Of a stretch of 64,000 bases of DNA, positions 1-8,308 are shown piece by piece. The stretch is taken from positions 4,454-68,453 of the forward strand of contig NZ_LR701575.1 of assembly GCF_902498805.1 (NCBI RefSeq), read 5' to 3'. This DNA is from Imperialibacter sp. EC-SDR9. GTDB lineage: Bacteria; Bacteroidota; Bacteroidia; Cytophagales; Cyclobacteriaceae. The notes below the pieces were generated by a model. That model was not told the DNA's origin and searched no databases. It worked only from the letters and a program-made list of their open reading frames with translations. A program made the translations under genes and the position numbers. Positions within the stretch are counted from its first letter, which is position 1, and each line of letters opens with the position of its first letter.

Positions 1-797
1 CTTTCATCAATCCATTCCTCTCCCGGTGACCAATTTGCATTTGGGTTGCCTGTTGCGTCTCCTAAATCGATGTCAACTGTATCAAAACCTTCATCTACGA
101 TGATATGGAAGACAATCTTTCCGTCCTCCAGTGTGGCGTCTACATTGATATTGTACAAAGTCCTGGGCTGTGGATCGGCAATGGACGCTGTGAACGTGCG
201 GTCGATGGTGGTGCCGTCCAGTTTGGTATAGCTCAGGTTTACTTCAACATCAAGCGGAGAGGTTAAAAAATAGCCTTCTCTGGTTTCGCCCTGGGCGTAG
301 AAAAGGCTGGCTCCGCTGCTTACCACTGTTACCGTGCCTGTGTAGCTGTGGAAGGTGTTCACCACATTGGTAGAGTAATTAATAGCCACTTTGGTATTGG
401 CCAGTTCAGCTTCGATGTCGATGGACTTGAGTTCTTCCTTGTCGATGGTGAAGTTATCAGACCGCCCGAAGTAGTAGGGATTTTCGAAGGCGGCGTCCAC
501 CATTTTATTGCTGTGGGCTTCTACGTAGTACTCGCCGGTGGGTAGCTGCACTTCCGCTGGTGCTGTAGAAAATGGATCAAAGACCATTACTTCCGTGCCG
601 TCAGCAGCAAAAATGGTCACCCGGAAATCGTCGGTGTTGACGGCCAGGACCCGGCCATTGGTTGGTTCGGAGGTGATGGTGAGGGATAGGTTCAGCGACA
701 GGTAGCCGTAGTCGAGAGGCTCCGGCGTCTCTTTCTCATTTCGGTCGCAGGAAATTAAAAATATGCCAATAACAAAAGCAGTAATTACGTTTTTCAT
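1..797 (-). CDS. DUF4493-type surface lipoprotein, 3' part outside window
   Basis: Translating the minus strand from the ATG at 795-797 gives an open frame of about 265 residues that continues past position 1. It begins MKNVITAFVIGIFLISC, a lipoprotein signal with lipobox LISC. A DUF4493 domain follows (motifs YGYLSLNLSLT, DDFRVTIFAADG, LPTGEYYVEAHS, LANTKVAINYS). The last visible residues (GNPNANWSPGEEWIDER) match the start of the linker and FISUMP domain of the next paralogue upstream, so a FISUMP domain probably follows. It is the third gene of a leftward array, 50 nt beyond the restored end of its neighbour. Role unknown; DUF4493 proteins are Bacteroidota surface lipoproteins, some near adhesin-like proteins. 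Its DNA is a mosaic of the two paralogues upstream. Confidence 0.85.
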   Translation of the reverse strand, partial: MKNVITAFVIGIFLISCDRNEKETPEPLDYGYLSLNLSLTITSEPTNGRVLAVNTDDFRVTIFAADGTEVMVFDPFSTAPAEVQLPTGEYYVEAHSNKMVDAAFENPYYFGRSDNFTIDKEELKSIDIEAELANTKVAINYSTNVVNTFHSYTGTVTVVSSGASLFYAQGETREGYFLTSPLDVEVNLSYTKLDGTTIDRTFTASIADPQPRTLYNINVDATLEDGKIVFHIIVDEGFDTVDIDLGDATGNPNANWSPGEEWIDE

Positions 798-847
798 ACT
801 TTTTTAATTGATATACATGTTATCACCAATCTCCAAATTGAGCCCAA

Positions 848-901
848 TTAGTCTTTGATGCACCTAATGGAAAGTCCCAATTCTTTTTCGTTGTTATTAA
901 G
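848..901 (-). other. Displaced FISUMP C-terminal tail (out of frame)
   Basis: Read on the minus strand in the frame ending with the TAA at 848-850, this stretch encodes LNNNEKELGLSIRCIKD then stop. GLSIRCIKD is the usual ending of FISUMP domains. It lies one frame away from the annotated end of the gene at 897, so it marks a frameshift in the last few dozen bases of that gene. Confidence 0.7.
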
Positions 902-2255
902 CAGTAGATAATTGAGCAACATTTGCATTTGAAGCAGAAGCTGCGCTGCTCCAAAATCGTCCTATAATTTTTAAACTATTAAAATAACCTCCGCTATTTC
1001 TCAATCCAGCGCCTCTCCCACTAAACCCTGATTCATTTGTAGAAGTCTCATTTGGTGCCATCCAAGTTAATTCTCCTGCCTCTTTTAGTTTATCACCTGC
1101 ATTTGAAGTTCCACCCAGCGTTGTAGCAAGGTTATTCCATTCAGCAAAACTGGGTACATGCCAGTCTGCCGGACATGCACCATTCACTCCACTTGGAACA
1201 TCATCGCTACTTTCTTCACCATCCATAGCTGCATACCAATTATACAAGACTCCATAAGTCTCGTAATTAGGCAATTGGATTGCTTCTGATTTATCATTGC
1301 CGTCGTAGTCGTAAATTCCGTATCCAGAAACTTCACCAGCCCCCTGTGATACAAATTCTTGATTATTATGAATCTCAGGCAGATATCTCAAGTTTTCACT
1401 CATCCAAACCTGATCACCTATTTGCACAGTTCCGTATACTTGGTTGTCTCTTTCATCAATCCATTCCTCTCCCGGTGACCAATTTGCATTTGGGTTGCCT
1501 GTTGCGTCTCCTAAATCGATGTCAACTGTATCAAAACCTTCATCTACGATGATATGGAAGACAATCTTTCCGTCCTCCAGTGTGGCGTCTACATTGATAT
1601 TGTACAAAGTCCTGGGCTGTGGATCGGCAATGGACGCTGTGAACGTGCGGTCGATGGTGGTGCCGTCCAGTTTGGTATAGCTCAGGTTTACTTCAACATC
1701 AAGCGGAGAGGTTAAAAAATAGCCTTCTCTTGTTTCGCCCTGGGCGTAGAAAAGGCTGGCTCCGCTGCTTACCACTGTTACCGTGCCGGTGTAACTATGA
1801 AAGGTGTTCACCACATTCGCCGAATAGTTGATAGCGACTTTAGTATTGGCCAGCTCGGTTTCAATGTCTATAGATTTCAGCTCTTCTTTGTCGATGGTGA
1901 AGTTGTCGGATCGCCCGAAATAATAAGGATTCTCAAAGGCGGCGTCTACCAGGTTGTTGCTGTGGGCTTCCACGTAGTATTCGCTGGTAGGCAGCGATAC
2001 TTCCGCAGGCGCTGTAGAAAACGGATCGAACACCATCACTTCGGTGCCATCAGCAGCAAAGATCGTGACCCTAAAGTCGTCGGTGCTCACCGCCAGGATC
2101 CGGCCGTTGGCTGGTTCGGAGGTGATGGTGAGGGATAGGTTCAGCGAAAGGTAGCCGTAGTCGACTGGGTCAGGTAAGCTTCCTTCAAACTTCTCACAGG
2201 AAGCAAGCATGAAAAACACCGCTATAAAAGAAAAAACGTTTATCCGTGACAACAT
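897..2255 (-). CDS. DUF4493 plus FISUMP-domain lipoprotein, frameshifted at the C-terminus
   Basis: 452 residues. The N-terminus MLSRINVFSFIAVFFMLASC is a lipoprotein signal (lipobox LASC). Residues about 30-260 are DUF4493. Residues about 265-452 are a FISUMP domain (TIGR02145 type), recognised by YGTVQIGDQVWMSENLRYLP, GVLYNWYAAMD, CPADWHVPSFAEWNNL and RFWSSA. FISUMP domains usually end in a SVRCLKD-like sequence. Here the frame stops early after NVAQLSTA, and the expected ending GLSIRCIKD lies in the +1 frame just beyond (848-901). A single-base indel near 900-925 therefore truncates the protein by about 17 residues, unless it is a sequencing error. Probably surface exposed; substrate unknown. 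Middle gene of the array, 43 nt after the upstream paralogue. Confidence 0.85.
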   Translation of the reverse strand: MLSRINVFSFIAVFFMLASCEKFEGSLPDPVDYGYLSLNLSLTITSEPANGRILAVSTDDFRVTIFAADGTEVMVFDPFSTAPAEVSLPTSEYYVEAHSNNLVDAAFENPYYFGRSDNFTIDKEELKSIDIETELANTKVAINYSANVVNTFHSYTGTVTVVSSGASLFYAQGETREGYFLTSPLDVEVNLSYTKLDGTTIDRTFTASIADPQPRTLYNINVDATLEDGKIVFHIIVDEGFDTVDIDLGDATGNPNANWSPGEEWIDERDNQVYGTVQIGDQVWMSENLRYLPEIHNNQEFVSQGAGEVSGYGIYDYDGNDKSEAIQLPNYETYGVLYNWYAAMDGEESSDDVPSGVNGACPADWHVPSFAEWNNLATTLGGTSNAGDKLKEAGELTWMAPNETSTNESGFSGRGAGLRNSGGYFNSLKIIGRFWSSAASASNANVAQLSTA

Positions 2256-2298
2256 ATTATCGATTTTTAAGACTGAGGTTTGTTTACCCTGACTCCTG

Positions 2299-4209
2299 TT
2301 ATTCCTGCAAGTCTGGTTGAAGCTTCAGAAGGTCTACGAAAGCATAGCCGCCTCTCTGCCCAAGTGCAAGCACATTCTTACTTGATGTTTCGGCTATCGA
2401 ACTCGGAGAGAAGAAGTCTCCGTTTAACCCCCAGATAGTGTTGGAATGGATGATGTTCCCCAATGAAGACGGGCCTACTCTCAAAACCCAAAGATCGGCG
2501 TTTCCATCGGAGGGGTCGGCAGTCAGGTCACCATTTGTGGAATAGGTTGTTCCAATGATCAATAGGTCGCCGTTAATGTCAAAAACAGCGTCACTAAAAC
2601 CGTCGATTCCATCTCCTCCGTAGGTGTTAGAAAAGACGACACCCCCGCTAAGGTTTACCTTACAAATCCAGCCATTGTTGCCAGCATGCACATTCCCTGT
2701 CAAATCGCCATCTGAGGAATCAGAAATTCCAGCTACATAATAGCCGTCGCTTGCAGCCAGCACTTTTGATGGTATCTCCACGCCAGAACCACCAAGAAAG
2801 GTGTTCCATGCAACAACTCCATTTGAAGATACTTTCTCGAGGTAGCCATCATAGTTTCCCAACCTTGCCGGATTTGATCGAGATAAAGCAAGCAGAATAT
2901 AGCCGCCATCATCAGTGGCAGAGATTGAATAACCTTCGTCCACGGACAACATAGCAATAGTCCTTGATGAGACCAAGGTTCCAGACGGAGTGATTTCAGC
3001 AACAAAGATATCACCGAAGCTGGCAACTGAGCCGGTTGTAACTATGTTTCCATTTGACAACAGGTCTAGTTCAGCTAAACGATCGTTCGATGTGGTACCC
3101 ACCGTTAAGTCCCAAATCAGGTTCCCCATATTATCAGTTTTAATAACCCAACCATCACTTAGACCTATATTATCTCCTGCCAAATCGAGGTCTGTAGAAT
3201 TGGCATTTCCAACGATGTAAATATTCCCATTGGAATCCTCGATGAGGTCTGACCCGACGTCATGCCCTGTACCGCCATAATGCTGTTGCCACAAAATGTT
3301 TCCATTGACATCGGTCTTTACCAGGCGGGCATCCCAGCTTCCGTACGACTGCGCAGAGTTATCAGCGAACAGCATCAAATAGCCTCCATCGATTGTTTCG
3401 ATCACTTTAGTAGCCCCCATGTTCGAAAAAGAAATAAAAAATGATGGTTCGGAACCACTAGCAGCACTTTCCCCTAACTCAACTTCTACGGTATCAAACC
3501 CCTCATCCACCGTAATATTAAACACCACTTTACCATCTTCCAGCGTTGCGTCTACATTGATATTGTACAGGGTCTTGGGCTGCGGATCAGCAATTGACGC
3601 TGTGAACGTGCGGTCGATGGTGGTGCCGTCCAGCTTGGTGTAGCTCAGGTTCACTTCCACATTAAGCGGAGAGGTTAAAAAATAGCCTTCTCTGGTTTCG
3701 CCCTGGGCGTAGAAAAGGCTGGCTCCACTGCTTGCCACTGTTACTGTGCCTGTGTAGCTGTGGAAGGTGTTCACTACATTCGCCGAATAGTTGATGGCGA
3801 CTTTAGTATTGGCCAGTTCAGCTTCGATGTCGATGGACTTGAGTTCTTCCTTGTCGATGGTGAAGTTATCAGACCGCCCGAAGTAGTAGGCGTTTTCAAA
3901 GGCGGCGTCTACCAGGTTGTTGCTGTGGGCTTCCACGTAGTACTCGCCCGTGGGGAGCGATACTTCCGCCGGCGCTGTAGAAAATGGATCAAACACCATG
4001 ACTTCAGTGCCATTGGCTGCGAAGATCGTCACCCGGAAATCGTCGGTGCTCACCGCCAGGGTTCTGCCATTGGCTGGTTCGGAGGTGATAGTGAGGGAGA
4101 GGTTCAGCGACAGGTAGCCATAGTCGAGGGGCTCTGGCGTTTCACTTTGCTGCTGGCAGGCAACAGCTAAAAAAAGGAAACTTAAAACAAGGGTTTTCAA
4201 GGCTTTCAT
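2299..4209 (-). CDS. DUF4493 lipoprotein with C-terminal beta-propeller-like repeats
   Basis: About 636 residues from the ATG at 4207-4209, chosen because it puts a clean lipoprotein signal first (MKALKTLVLSFLFLAVAC, lipobox AVAC). An in-frame ATG 12 nt earlier and one at 4236 would only lengthen the cytoplasmic end. The N-terminal 230 residues are DUF4493. In place of FISUMP, the C-terminal 400 residues carry five to six repeats of about 55 residues built on GGY(L/I)-D--W--K-(D/S)--G---W, such as WDARLVKTDVNGNILWQQHY, with intervening DGD(L/I) segments. This resembles SBBP/delta-60-type beta-propeller repeats of secreted Bacteroidota proteins. It is the first gene of the array, so the promoter should lie in 4210-4495. 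Likely a surface-exposed binding protein; ligand unknown. Confidence 0.85.
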   Translation of the reverse strand: MKALKTLVLSFLFLAVACQQQSETPEPLDYGYLSLNLSLTITSEPANGRTLAVSTDDFRVTIFAANGTEVMVFDPFSTAPAEVSLPTGEYYVEAHSNNLVDAAFENAYYFGRSDNFTIDKEELKSIDIEAELANTKVAINYSANVVNTFHSYTGTVTVASSGASLFYAQGETREGYFLTSPLNVEVNLSYTKLDGTTIDRTFTASIADPQPKTLYNINVDATLEDGKVVFNITVDEGFDTVEVELGESAASGSEPSFFISFSNMGATKVIETIDGGYLMLFADNSAQSYGSWDARLVKTDVNGNILWQQHYGGTGHDVGSDLIEDSNGNIYIVGNANSTDLDLAGDNIGLSDGWVIKTDNMGNLIWDLTVGTTSNDRLAELDLLSNGNIVTTGSVASFGDIFVAEITPSGTLVSSRTIAMLSVDEGYSISATDDGGYILLALSRSNPARLGNYDGYLEKVSSNGVVAWNTFLGGSGVEIPSKVLAASDGYYVAGISDSSDGDLTGNVHAGNNGWICKVNLSGGVVFSNTYGGDGIDGFSDAVFDINGDLLIIGTTYSTNGDLTADPSDGNADLWVLRVGPSSLGNIIHSNTIWGLNGDFFSPSSIAETSSKNVLALGQRGGYAFVDLLKLQPDLQE

Positions 4210-4495
4210 GGTGGTACGCATTAGTCTAAAAACCACTAAGAAAGAAAAAAAGCCGACAGTGAGCGAGTTGCTTTTGTCGGTGACAGGTTATCCTTCGTGA
4301 AGACAGTAAAAAATTTTGTGAATGCCTTGGCCTGGATCGGGATACATGCGGAGGGGCGACAAGTTCGTTCTGTCACAGAGAATACAAAAGTTTTGGTCGA
4401 TAGTGGCTACCCCGATGGGTCGGCAGCCACCTATCAAACTCGCAGGAAGGTGGGGCCACAAACTTTGTCGTCTTCGACAAGTTTATTAGCTTCCT
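4210..4495. other. Intergenic region with two inverted repeats
   Basis: No coding signal seen. Two hairpins stand out. One is at 4460-4484 (arms AAACTTTGTCG and CGACAAGTTT, 4-nt loop, one bulge), 11 nt past the stop of the FtsX permease and a possible weak terminator for it. The other is at 4399-4435 (GATAGTGGCT against AGCCACCTATC, one bulge, containing CCC-GAT-GGG). The region must also hold the promoter of the DUF4493 array, but no clear TAnnTTTG box was identified. Confidence 0.45.
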
Positions 4496-7105
4496 TTACT
4501 CTACCCTCAATCCGTTCACAGGGTTGAACTTGCGCAGGCGGATCACTTGAATACCGACTGTGAACAAGAGTACGCCAATGAGCACAAATACAGCCACTGC
4601 CACGCCAGAAAAACCAATGGGCATGTGGAAGGTATAGGCCGCATCGAATAAGATGTTCATCAGCTTGTAGCTTAGCGGCGCTCCGAGCAGTAACGCTACT
4701 GCAAAAAGAACGGCATACCTTCGGGTAATATTAGTGGCTATGCTCGTTAGCCGGGCTCCCAGCACCTTTCTGATGCTGAACTCCCTGATCCTGCCCACCA
4801 CATTGAGGCTAATGAGCCCATAAAGCCCCAACCCAGCCAGCAAAATGGCCATGGTGGCCACCACCTGCCACACGATGGCATGGATGTCAATTACTTCATA
4901 GTAAAAGCCCCACACATCCTCCTGGTAGCCGCCCATAAACGGCGTTTCGGGAAACAGGGGCGCCCACTGCCCCTGCAGTGCCTCGTACACCGCCTTTTCT
5001 GTTCCGGGCTTCGCCTTCATGGTGAGGTAACGGTAGTCGTTTTTGTCGGCCAGGCTGAAAAAAGCGGGCCTGATCTTGTTGGAAAGGTCGTAGGCGTGGA
5101 AATCGGCCACTACGCCCACCACCTCATACCGTGTGCTGTCGATATCGAACGCTTGCCCGAGCACCTCGCTGGCAGGCACGCCCGGCGCTATGCTGGCCGC
5201 CAGGGTAGCATTAAGTACCACTCCATGCCAATCGTTCGCAGCATTTTCCCGGAAGGTTCTCCCTTCTACCAGCTGCAGGCCCATGGTTTCAAAGTAACGG
5301 GCATTTACCTTTAGCTCCATGGCCTCATATTGCCTGTCGGGGAAGTGCAGAACCGCCGTTTGCTCACTGCGACCCAGGTGATGAACCGATCCTGAGAGTG
5401 AAACAACGTCGGGGTGGCTGCTAAGGGCATCCCTCAGCTGGGCAAACGCCTGCGCATCAGGCAAACCGGTGTAAAGCACCTCATGCTGGCTGTAGCCCCA
5501 GCTTCTGGCACCCAGCCAGGCACTGTTTTGGGTGAAAGTAACAGCACTGGTGATGAACACGCAAGCAAAAACAAGCTGCAAGGCCAGAAAAACCCTGGTG
5601 AGGGTATTATTTTTACCAAACCTCACCGTGCCTTTGATGATGTTCACCACCTGGAAACGGGAGATGTAAAGAGCGGGATAAATACCAGAGGCCAGGCTGG
5701 TGAGTAGCAGGATGGCCGGCAGGAAAATCCAGAGAGAAGTGTCGGCAAAGCGAAAGCCCATATCGAAACCCCACATCCCTTCAAAAGCCCGAATGAAAAA
5801 GCCAAGGGCCAGTGCGATGCCGAGCAGCATAGCAAAAAAGGTAATCAGCACGTTTTCTGCCAGAAACTGGACGACCACCGTGCCCCGGGTGGCACCGATC
5901 GTTTTTCTGATCCCAATTTCTTTCAGCCGCTTCGTGGCCGACACAATTGCTATGTTGATGTAGTTCAGACAGGCAAGCGCCAGCATCAGTACAGCCACTA
6001 TGGACATAAACATAATCGACATGTAGTTGTCTCTGGAACTCTGTGAAATACCATCTTTGATGTACTCCGACGTTTCGTGCAGCGTGGCCAGGGGCCGGAA
6101 GGCAAATGAAGAAATTGCCCAATCGGGCTGTACGGCACTGTTTTGAATGGCTATGTATTTGTCCATGGCTGCCTCAACAGAAGAAACATTGAAAGGGTCA
6201 TCTACCTGAATAAAAGTGGCGGCCAGTGTAGCACCCCAGTCGTGGATATTGTAGTTGGGCTGCGTTTGGAGGTTATCGAAGTTGAGCAGGAAGTCAAAAC
6301 TGATGGTACGGGAGGCCGGGAACTTTGCCGCCACGCCCGCCACCTTGAACAGCTTGCCGTTGCCCTGATCAAACTTTACCAGCACCTCTTTGCCCAGAGG
6401 GTCTTCCGTGCCGAAGTACTTCTCTGCCATGTTTTTGCTCAGCACAATGCTATTCGGGTCGGCCAGCGATGCCTTATTACCCGACTGCAGAGGAAAAGTG
6501 AACATGTCGAGAAACTCAGGGTCAGCGTAGCGCACCCTTTCGTGGTACACCTCATCGCCATATTTGACAACTACCGGCCTGTCTTCTACCCGGCAAACCT
6601 TGTCTATGTGGGTGAAGTCTTCCCGCAGCATGGCGCCCAGTGGTCGTGGCGTAGTGCCGTATTCCTGCGGCGTGCCGTCTCTGTCGGCCAAAAAGGTGAC
6701 GAGGAAAACTTCGTTTTTATGCTCATGAAACTGATCGGTGCTGAAGGTCCAGCTGGCAAAGGCATAAACGAACACAGCGATGCCAATGGCAACCGCCAAC
6801 CCAAACACGTTGATGAAGGAGTTCAGTGGGTTTTTCATCAGGCTGCGCAAAGAGATTTTGAAATAGTTGCGAAACATGACGGCACCTGCATTGGTGGAAG
6901 ACGCTGGTCTCCTCCAGGCATAGGGCTGGAAGCAGCGCAGCACGTCCCACAGGTAAAGTAATCTGGCTTTGAAAAGGCCCTTTTCCGCTGCCCTTTCATA
7001 GAAAAACTCTTCGAGGTCGCCATGCATTTCTTCATACATGCCGGGCTGGCAGTACCATTTGAAAAAAGCGTGTGGCAGGCGGGGAATGGTAGGTTTCTTT
7101 CCCAT
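4496..7105 (-). CDS. FtsX/MacB-type ABC transporter permease with permease prefix domain
   Basis: 869 residues. Residues about 1-75 are a soluble 'permease prefix domain' (PHAFFKWYCQPGMYEEMHGDLEEFF). Two MacB-like halves follow. The first has a TM near residue 95-118, a periplasmic MacB_PCD region and an FtsX domain with three TMs (ALACLNYINIAIVSATKRLKEIGIRK). The second has a TM near 515, a further periplasmic domain and a C-terminal FtsX domain (GLISLNVVGRIREFSIRKVLG). Both FtsX halves keep the basic coupling-helix motif, E(I/F)xIRKxxGA. The PadR regulator gene ends 1 nt before this start, so the two form an operon. No ATPase gene is adjacent, so an ATPase would have to come from elsewhere. 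The family is abundant in Cytophagales; the exported substrate is unknown. Confidence 0.92.
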   Translation of the reverse strand: MGKKPTIPRLPHAFFKWYCQPGMYEEMHGDLEEFFYERAAEKGLFKARLLYLWDVLRCFQPYAWRRPASSTNAGAVMFRNYFKISLRSLMKNPLNSFINVFGLAVAIGIAVFVYAFASWTFSTDQFHEHKNEVFLVTFLADRDGTPQEYGTTPRPLGAMLREDFTHIDKVCRVEDRPVVVKYGDEVYHERVRYADPEFLDMFTFPLQSGNKASLADPNSIVLSKNMAEKYFGTEDPLGKEVLVKFDQGNGKLFKVAGVAAKFPASRTISFDFLLNFDNLQTQPNYNIHDWGATLAATFIQVDDPFNVSSVEAAMDKYIAIQNSAVQPDWAISSFAFRPLATLHETSEYIKDGISQSSRDNYMSIMFMSIVAVLMLALACLNYINIAIVSATKRLKEIGIRKTIGATRGTVVVQFLAENVLITFFAMLLGIALALGFFIRAFEGMWGFDMGFRFADTSLWIFLPAILLLTSLASGIYPALYISRFQVVNIIKGTVRFGKNNTLTRVFLALQLVFACVFITSAVTFTQNSAWLGARSWGYSQHEVLYTGLPDAQAFAQLRDALSSHPDVVSLSGSVHHLGRSEQTAVLHFPDRQYEAMELKVNARYFETMGLQLVEGRTFRENAANDWHGVVLNATLAASIAPGVPASEVLGQAFDIDSTRYEVVGVVADFHAYDLSNKIRPAFFSLADKNDYRYLTMKAKPGTEKAVYEALQGQWAPLFPETPFMGGYQEDVWGFYYEVIDIHAIVWQVVATMAILLAGLGLYGLISLNVVGRIREFSIRKVLGARLTSIATNITRRYAVLFAVALLLGAPLSYKLMNILFDAAYTFHMPIGFSGVAVAVFVLIGVLLFTVGIQVIRLRKFNPVNGLRVE

Positions 7106-7106
7106 A

Positions 7107-7445
7107 TCAGTTGGTTTGCCATTTAAAAGCCAGTTCGGGAATCTGCTTTCTCAGAGACATCCGAAGGTCCATCGATTCATCAAGGGCTTTCTTTCCATAG
7201 GGTGTGATGTTGAACAGGCGTTTCCGCTTCCCCCCTCTTTTTGATTCAGGGTCGCCCAGCCGGGAGTCCAGCATGCCTTTCTTTTCGAGGCGGTACAGCG
7301 ACTTGTGTACGGCGCTCACATTCACTGAGCGATCCGACTGCCTTTCCACCTCTTTGGTGATGGCCACAGCGTAGGCATCGTCGTACAGCACCCCTACTGT
7401 CAGCAATACCAGCTCTTCAAATTCACCAAGATATATTCTTTGCAT
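7107..7445 (-). CDS. PadR-family transcriptional regulator
   Basis: 112 residues, full length for a short PadR protein. The winged helix-turn-helix spans residues about 10-85 (LGEFEELVLLTVGVL, AYAVAITKEVE, VSAVHKSLYRLEKKGML, KRKRLFNITPYGKKAL), followed by a short C-terminal dimerisation helix. PadR repressors bind dyad-symmetric DNA at their own promoter and release it on binding a small molecule. A 30-bp imperfect dyad sits 6 nt upstream of this start (7451-7480), so autoregulation is likely. The FtsX permease starts 1 nt after its stop codon, which suggests PadR controls that transporter. Confidence 0.92.
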   Translation of the reverse strand: MQRIYLGEFEELVLLTVGVLYDDAYAVAITKEVERQSDRSVNVSAVHKSLYRLEKKGMLDSRLGDPESKRGGKRKRLFNITPYGKKALDESMDLRMSLRKQIPELAFKWQTN

Positions 7446-7450
7446 GAGTC

Positions 7451-7480
7451 GTATATAATTGACATTTGTCTGTAATATAC
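7451..7480. promoter_or_regulatory. Candidate PadR operator (30-bp dyad)
   Basis: Left half GTATATAATTGACA and right half TGTCTGTAATATAC are inverted repeats matching at 11 of 14 positions around a central TT. The site starts 6 nt upstream of the padR-like start codon on the minus strand. Position and symmetry fit an autoregulatory operator. Binding is inferred. Confidence 0.55.
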
Positions 7481-7553
7481 AACAAGCTTTTAATAAAGTT
7501 TACTTTTGTCAGTTTAATTGTATTTGACCCAGGTCACCCTAACCTTTTTAAAC

Positions 7554-7584
7554 AAAAAAGGCCAACCCTTCCAGATTGACCTTT
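7554..7584 (-). terminator. Rho-independent terminator of the YceI gene
   Basis: On the minus strand the RNA reads AAAGGTCAA, a 10-nt loop, then TTGGCCTTT followed by more T residues. The 9-bp stem has one G-U pair. It begins about 24 nt after the YceI stop codon and precedes the promoter region of the padR gene. Confidence 0.75.
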
Positions 7585-7607
7585 CTGCTTTTGAAGCAAT
7601 GCGTTAC

Positions 7608-8252
7608 TTAAGACTTCGCAGCTTTGATGCTTACTTTGATTTCGATGTTGTCAGCCAATACCATGTCTTTCATGAAGTGAACCCACTTCACATCATAATC
7701 TTGTCTGTTAAATACCAATACGCCTTCAGCAGATAGTCCGCCGTCGGTTACTTCCATTGAAGAAAGCTCCATTGTCTCCTCTTTTGTCTTGCCTCTGATC
7801 GTAAGGTCACCAGTCACTTTGCTGCCCTCCTGAGATTTGATGGTGAAAGTAGCTGTAGGGAATTCTTCAACGAGGAAGAAATCGCCTGTTGATAAGTGAC
7901 CAACAAGGTCGCTTGCTCTTCTACCCTCTTCGTCTTTGAAAGAAGCAGAATCCAAAGGAACGATAGAAGTCATATCGATGGTGATATCACCACCAGTGAG
8001 ATGAGTGCCCTCTGCTATTACTGATCCGTTGGCTACCTCAATCACGCCGTTGTGGCCATACACGCCAGCCACTTCGCCCTTCCAGGCTACTACAGAGCTG
8101 GTGGGGTCTACAGTGTAAGTCATAGCGGCTACCTCTTCTGTAGCGGCAGTTTCTGCCGATGATTCAGTTGTTGCGTTTCCACCACCACAGGCCGTAAGGA
8201 AGCCCGCTGCGATCAATGACGCAAATAATGTTTTTGTGCTTGTCAAGTTCAT
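7608..8252 (-). CDS. YceI-family lipoprotein
   Basis: About 214 residues from the ATG at 8250-8252. The upstream in-frame ATG at 8276 would put eight extra residues before a complete lipoprotein signal and would overlap the likely promoter. The signal MNLTSTKTLFASLIAAGFLTAC is followed by a Ser/Thr/Glu-rich linker, then the YceI lipocalin-like barrel (YTVDPTSSVVAWKG, LTGGDITIDMTSI, FPTATFTIKS, VTGDLTIRGKTKEETM, FNRQDYDVKW). YceI proteins bind isoprenoid-like lipids in a beta-barrel pocket and are often linked to stress or acid responses. Here it would be anchored to a membrane facing the periplasm. It stands alone, with its own promoter, candidate operator and terminator. Confidence 0.92.
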   Translation of the reverse strand: MNLTSTKTLFASLIAAGFLTACGGGNATTESSAETAATEEVAAMTYTVDPTSSVVAWKGEVAGVYGHNGVIEVANGSVIAEGTHLTGGDITIDMTSIVPLDSASFKDEEGRRASDLVGHLSTGDFFLVEEFPTATFTIKSQEGSKVTGDLTIRGKTKEETMELSSMEVTDGGLSAEGVLVFNRQDYDVKWVHFMKDMVLADNIEIKVSIKAAKS

Positions 8253-8273
8253 AGTTGTAATTGGTTTGAGATA

Positions 8274-8281
8274 CAAAGCTA
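8274..8281 (-). promoter_or_regulatory. Bacteroidota -7 promoter box of the YceI gene
   Basis: The minus strand reads TAGCTTTG, an exact match to TAnnTTTG, 21 nt upstream of the chosen ATG. No TTTG is seen at the -33 position. Instead the palindrome at 8288-8308 occupies that region, which suggests regulated use. Confidence 0.55.
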
Positions 8282-8287
8282 ATGAAA

Positions 8288-8308
8288 TAGCTACATTAAA
8301 TGTAGCTA
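8288..8308. promoter_or_regulatory. Palindromic candidate operator upstream of the YceI gene
   Basis: TAGCTACAT, then TAA, then ATGTAGCTA: a perfect 9-bp inverted repeat with a 3-nt centre. A direct repeat of GCTACATTAAAT overlaps it (8290-8301 and 8305-8316). It lies immediately upstream of the -7 box, where a dimeric regulator could block or recruit RNA polymerase. The regulator is unknown. Confidence 0.55.

Noticed and set aside
6143-6961. 272-codon plus-strand frame opposite the FtsX permease
   Set aside because: It lies fully inside a clear permease gene and its translation shows no domain, signal or neighbour logic; GC-rich coding DNA often gives such antisense frames.
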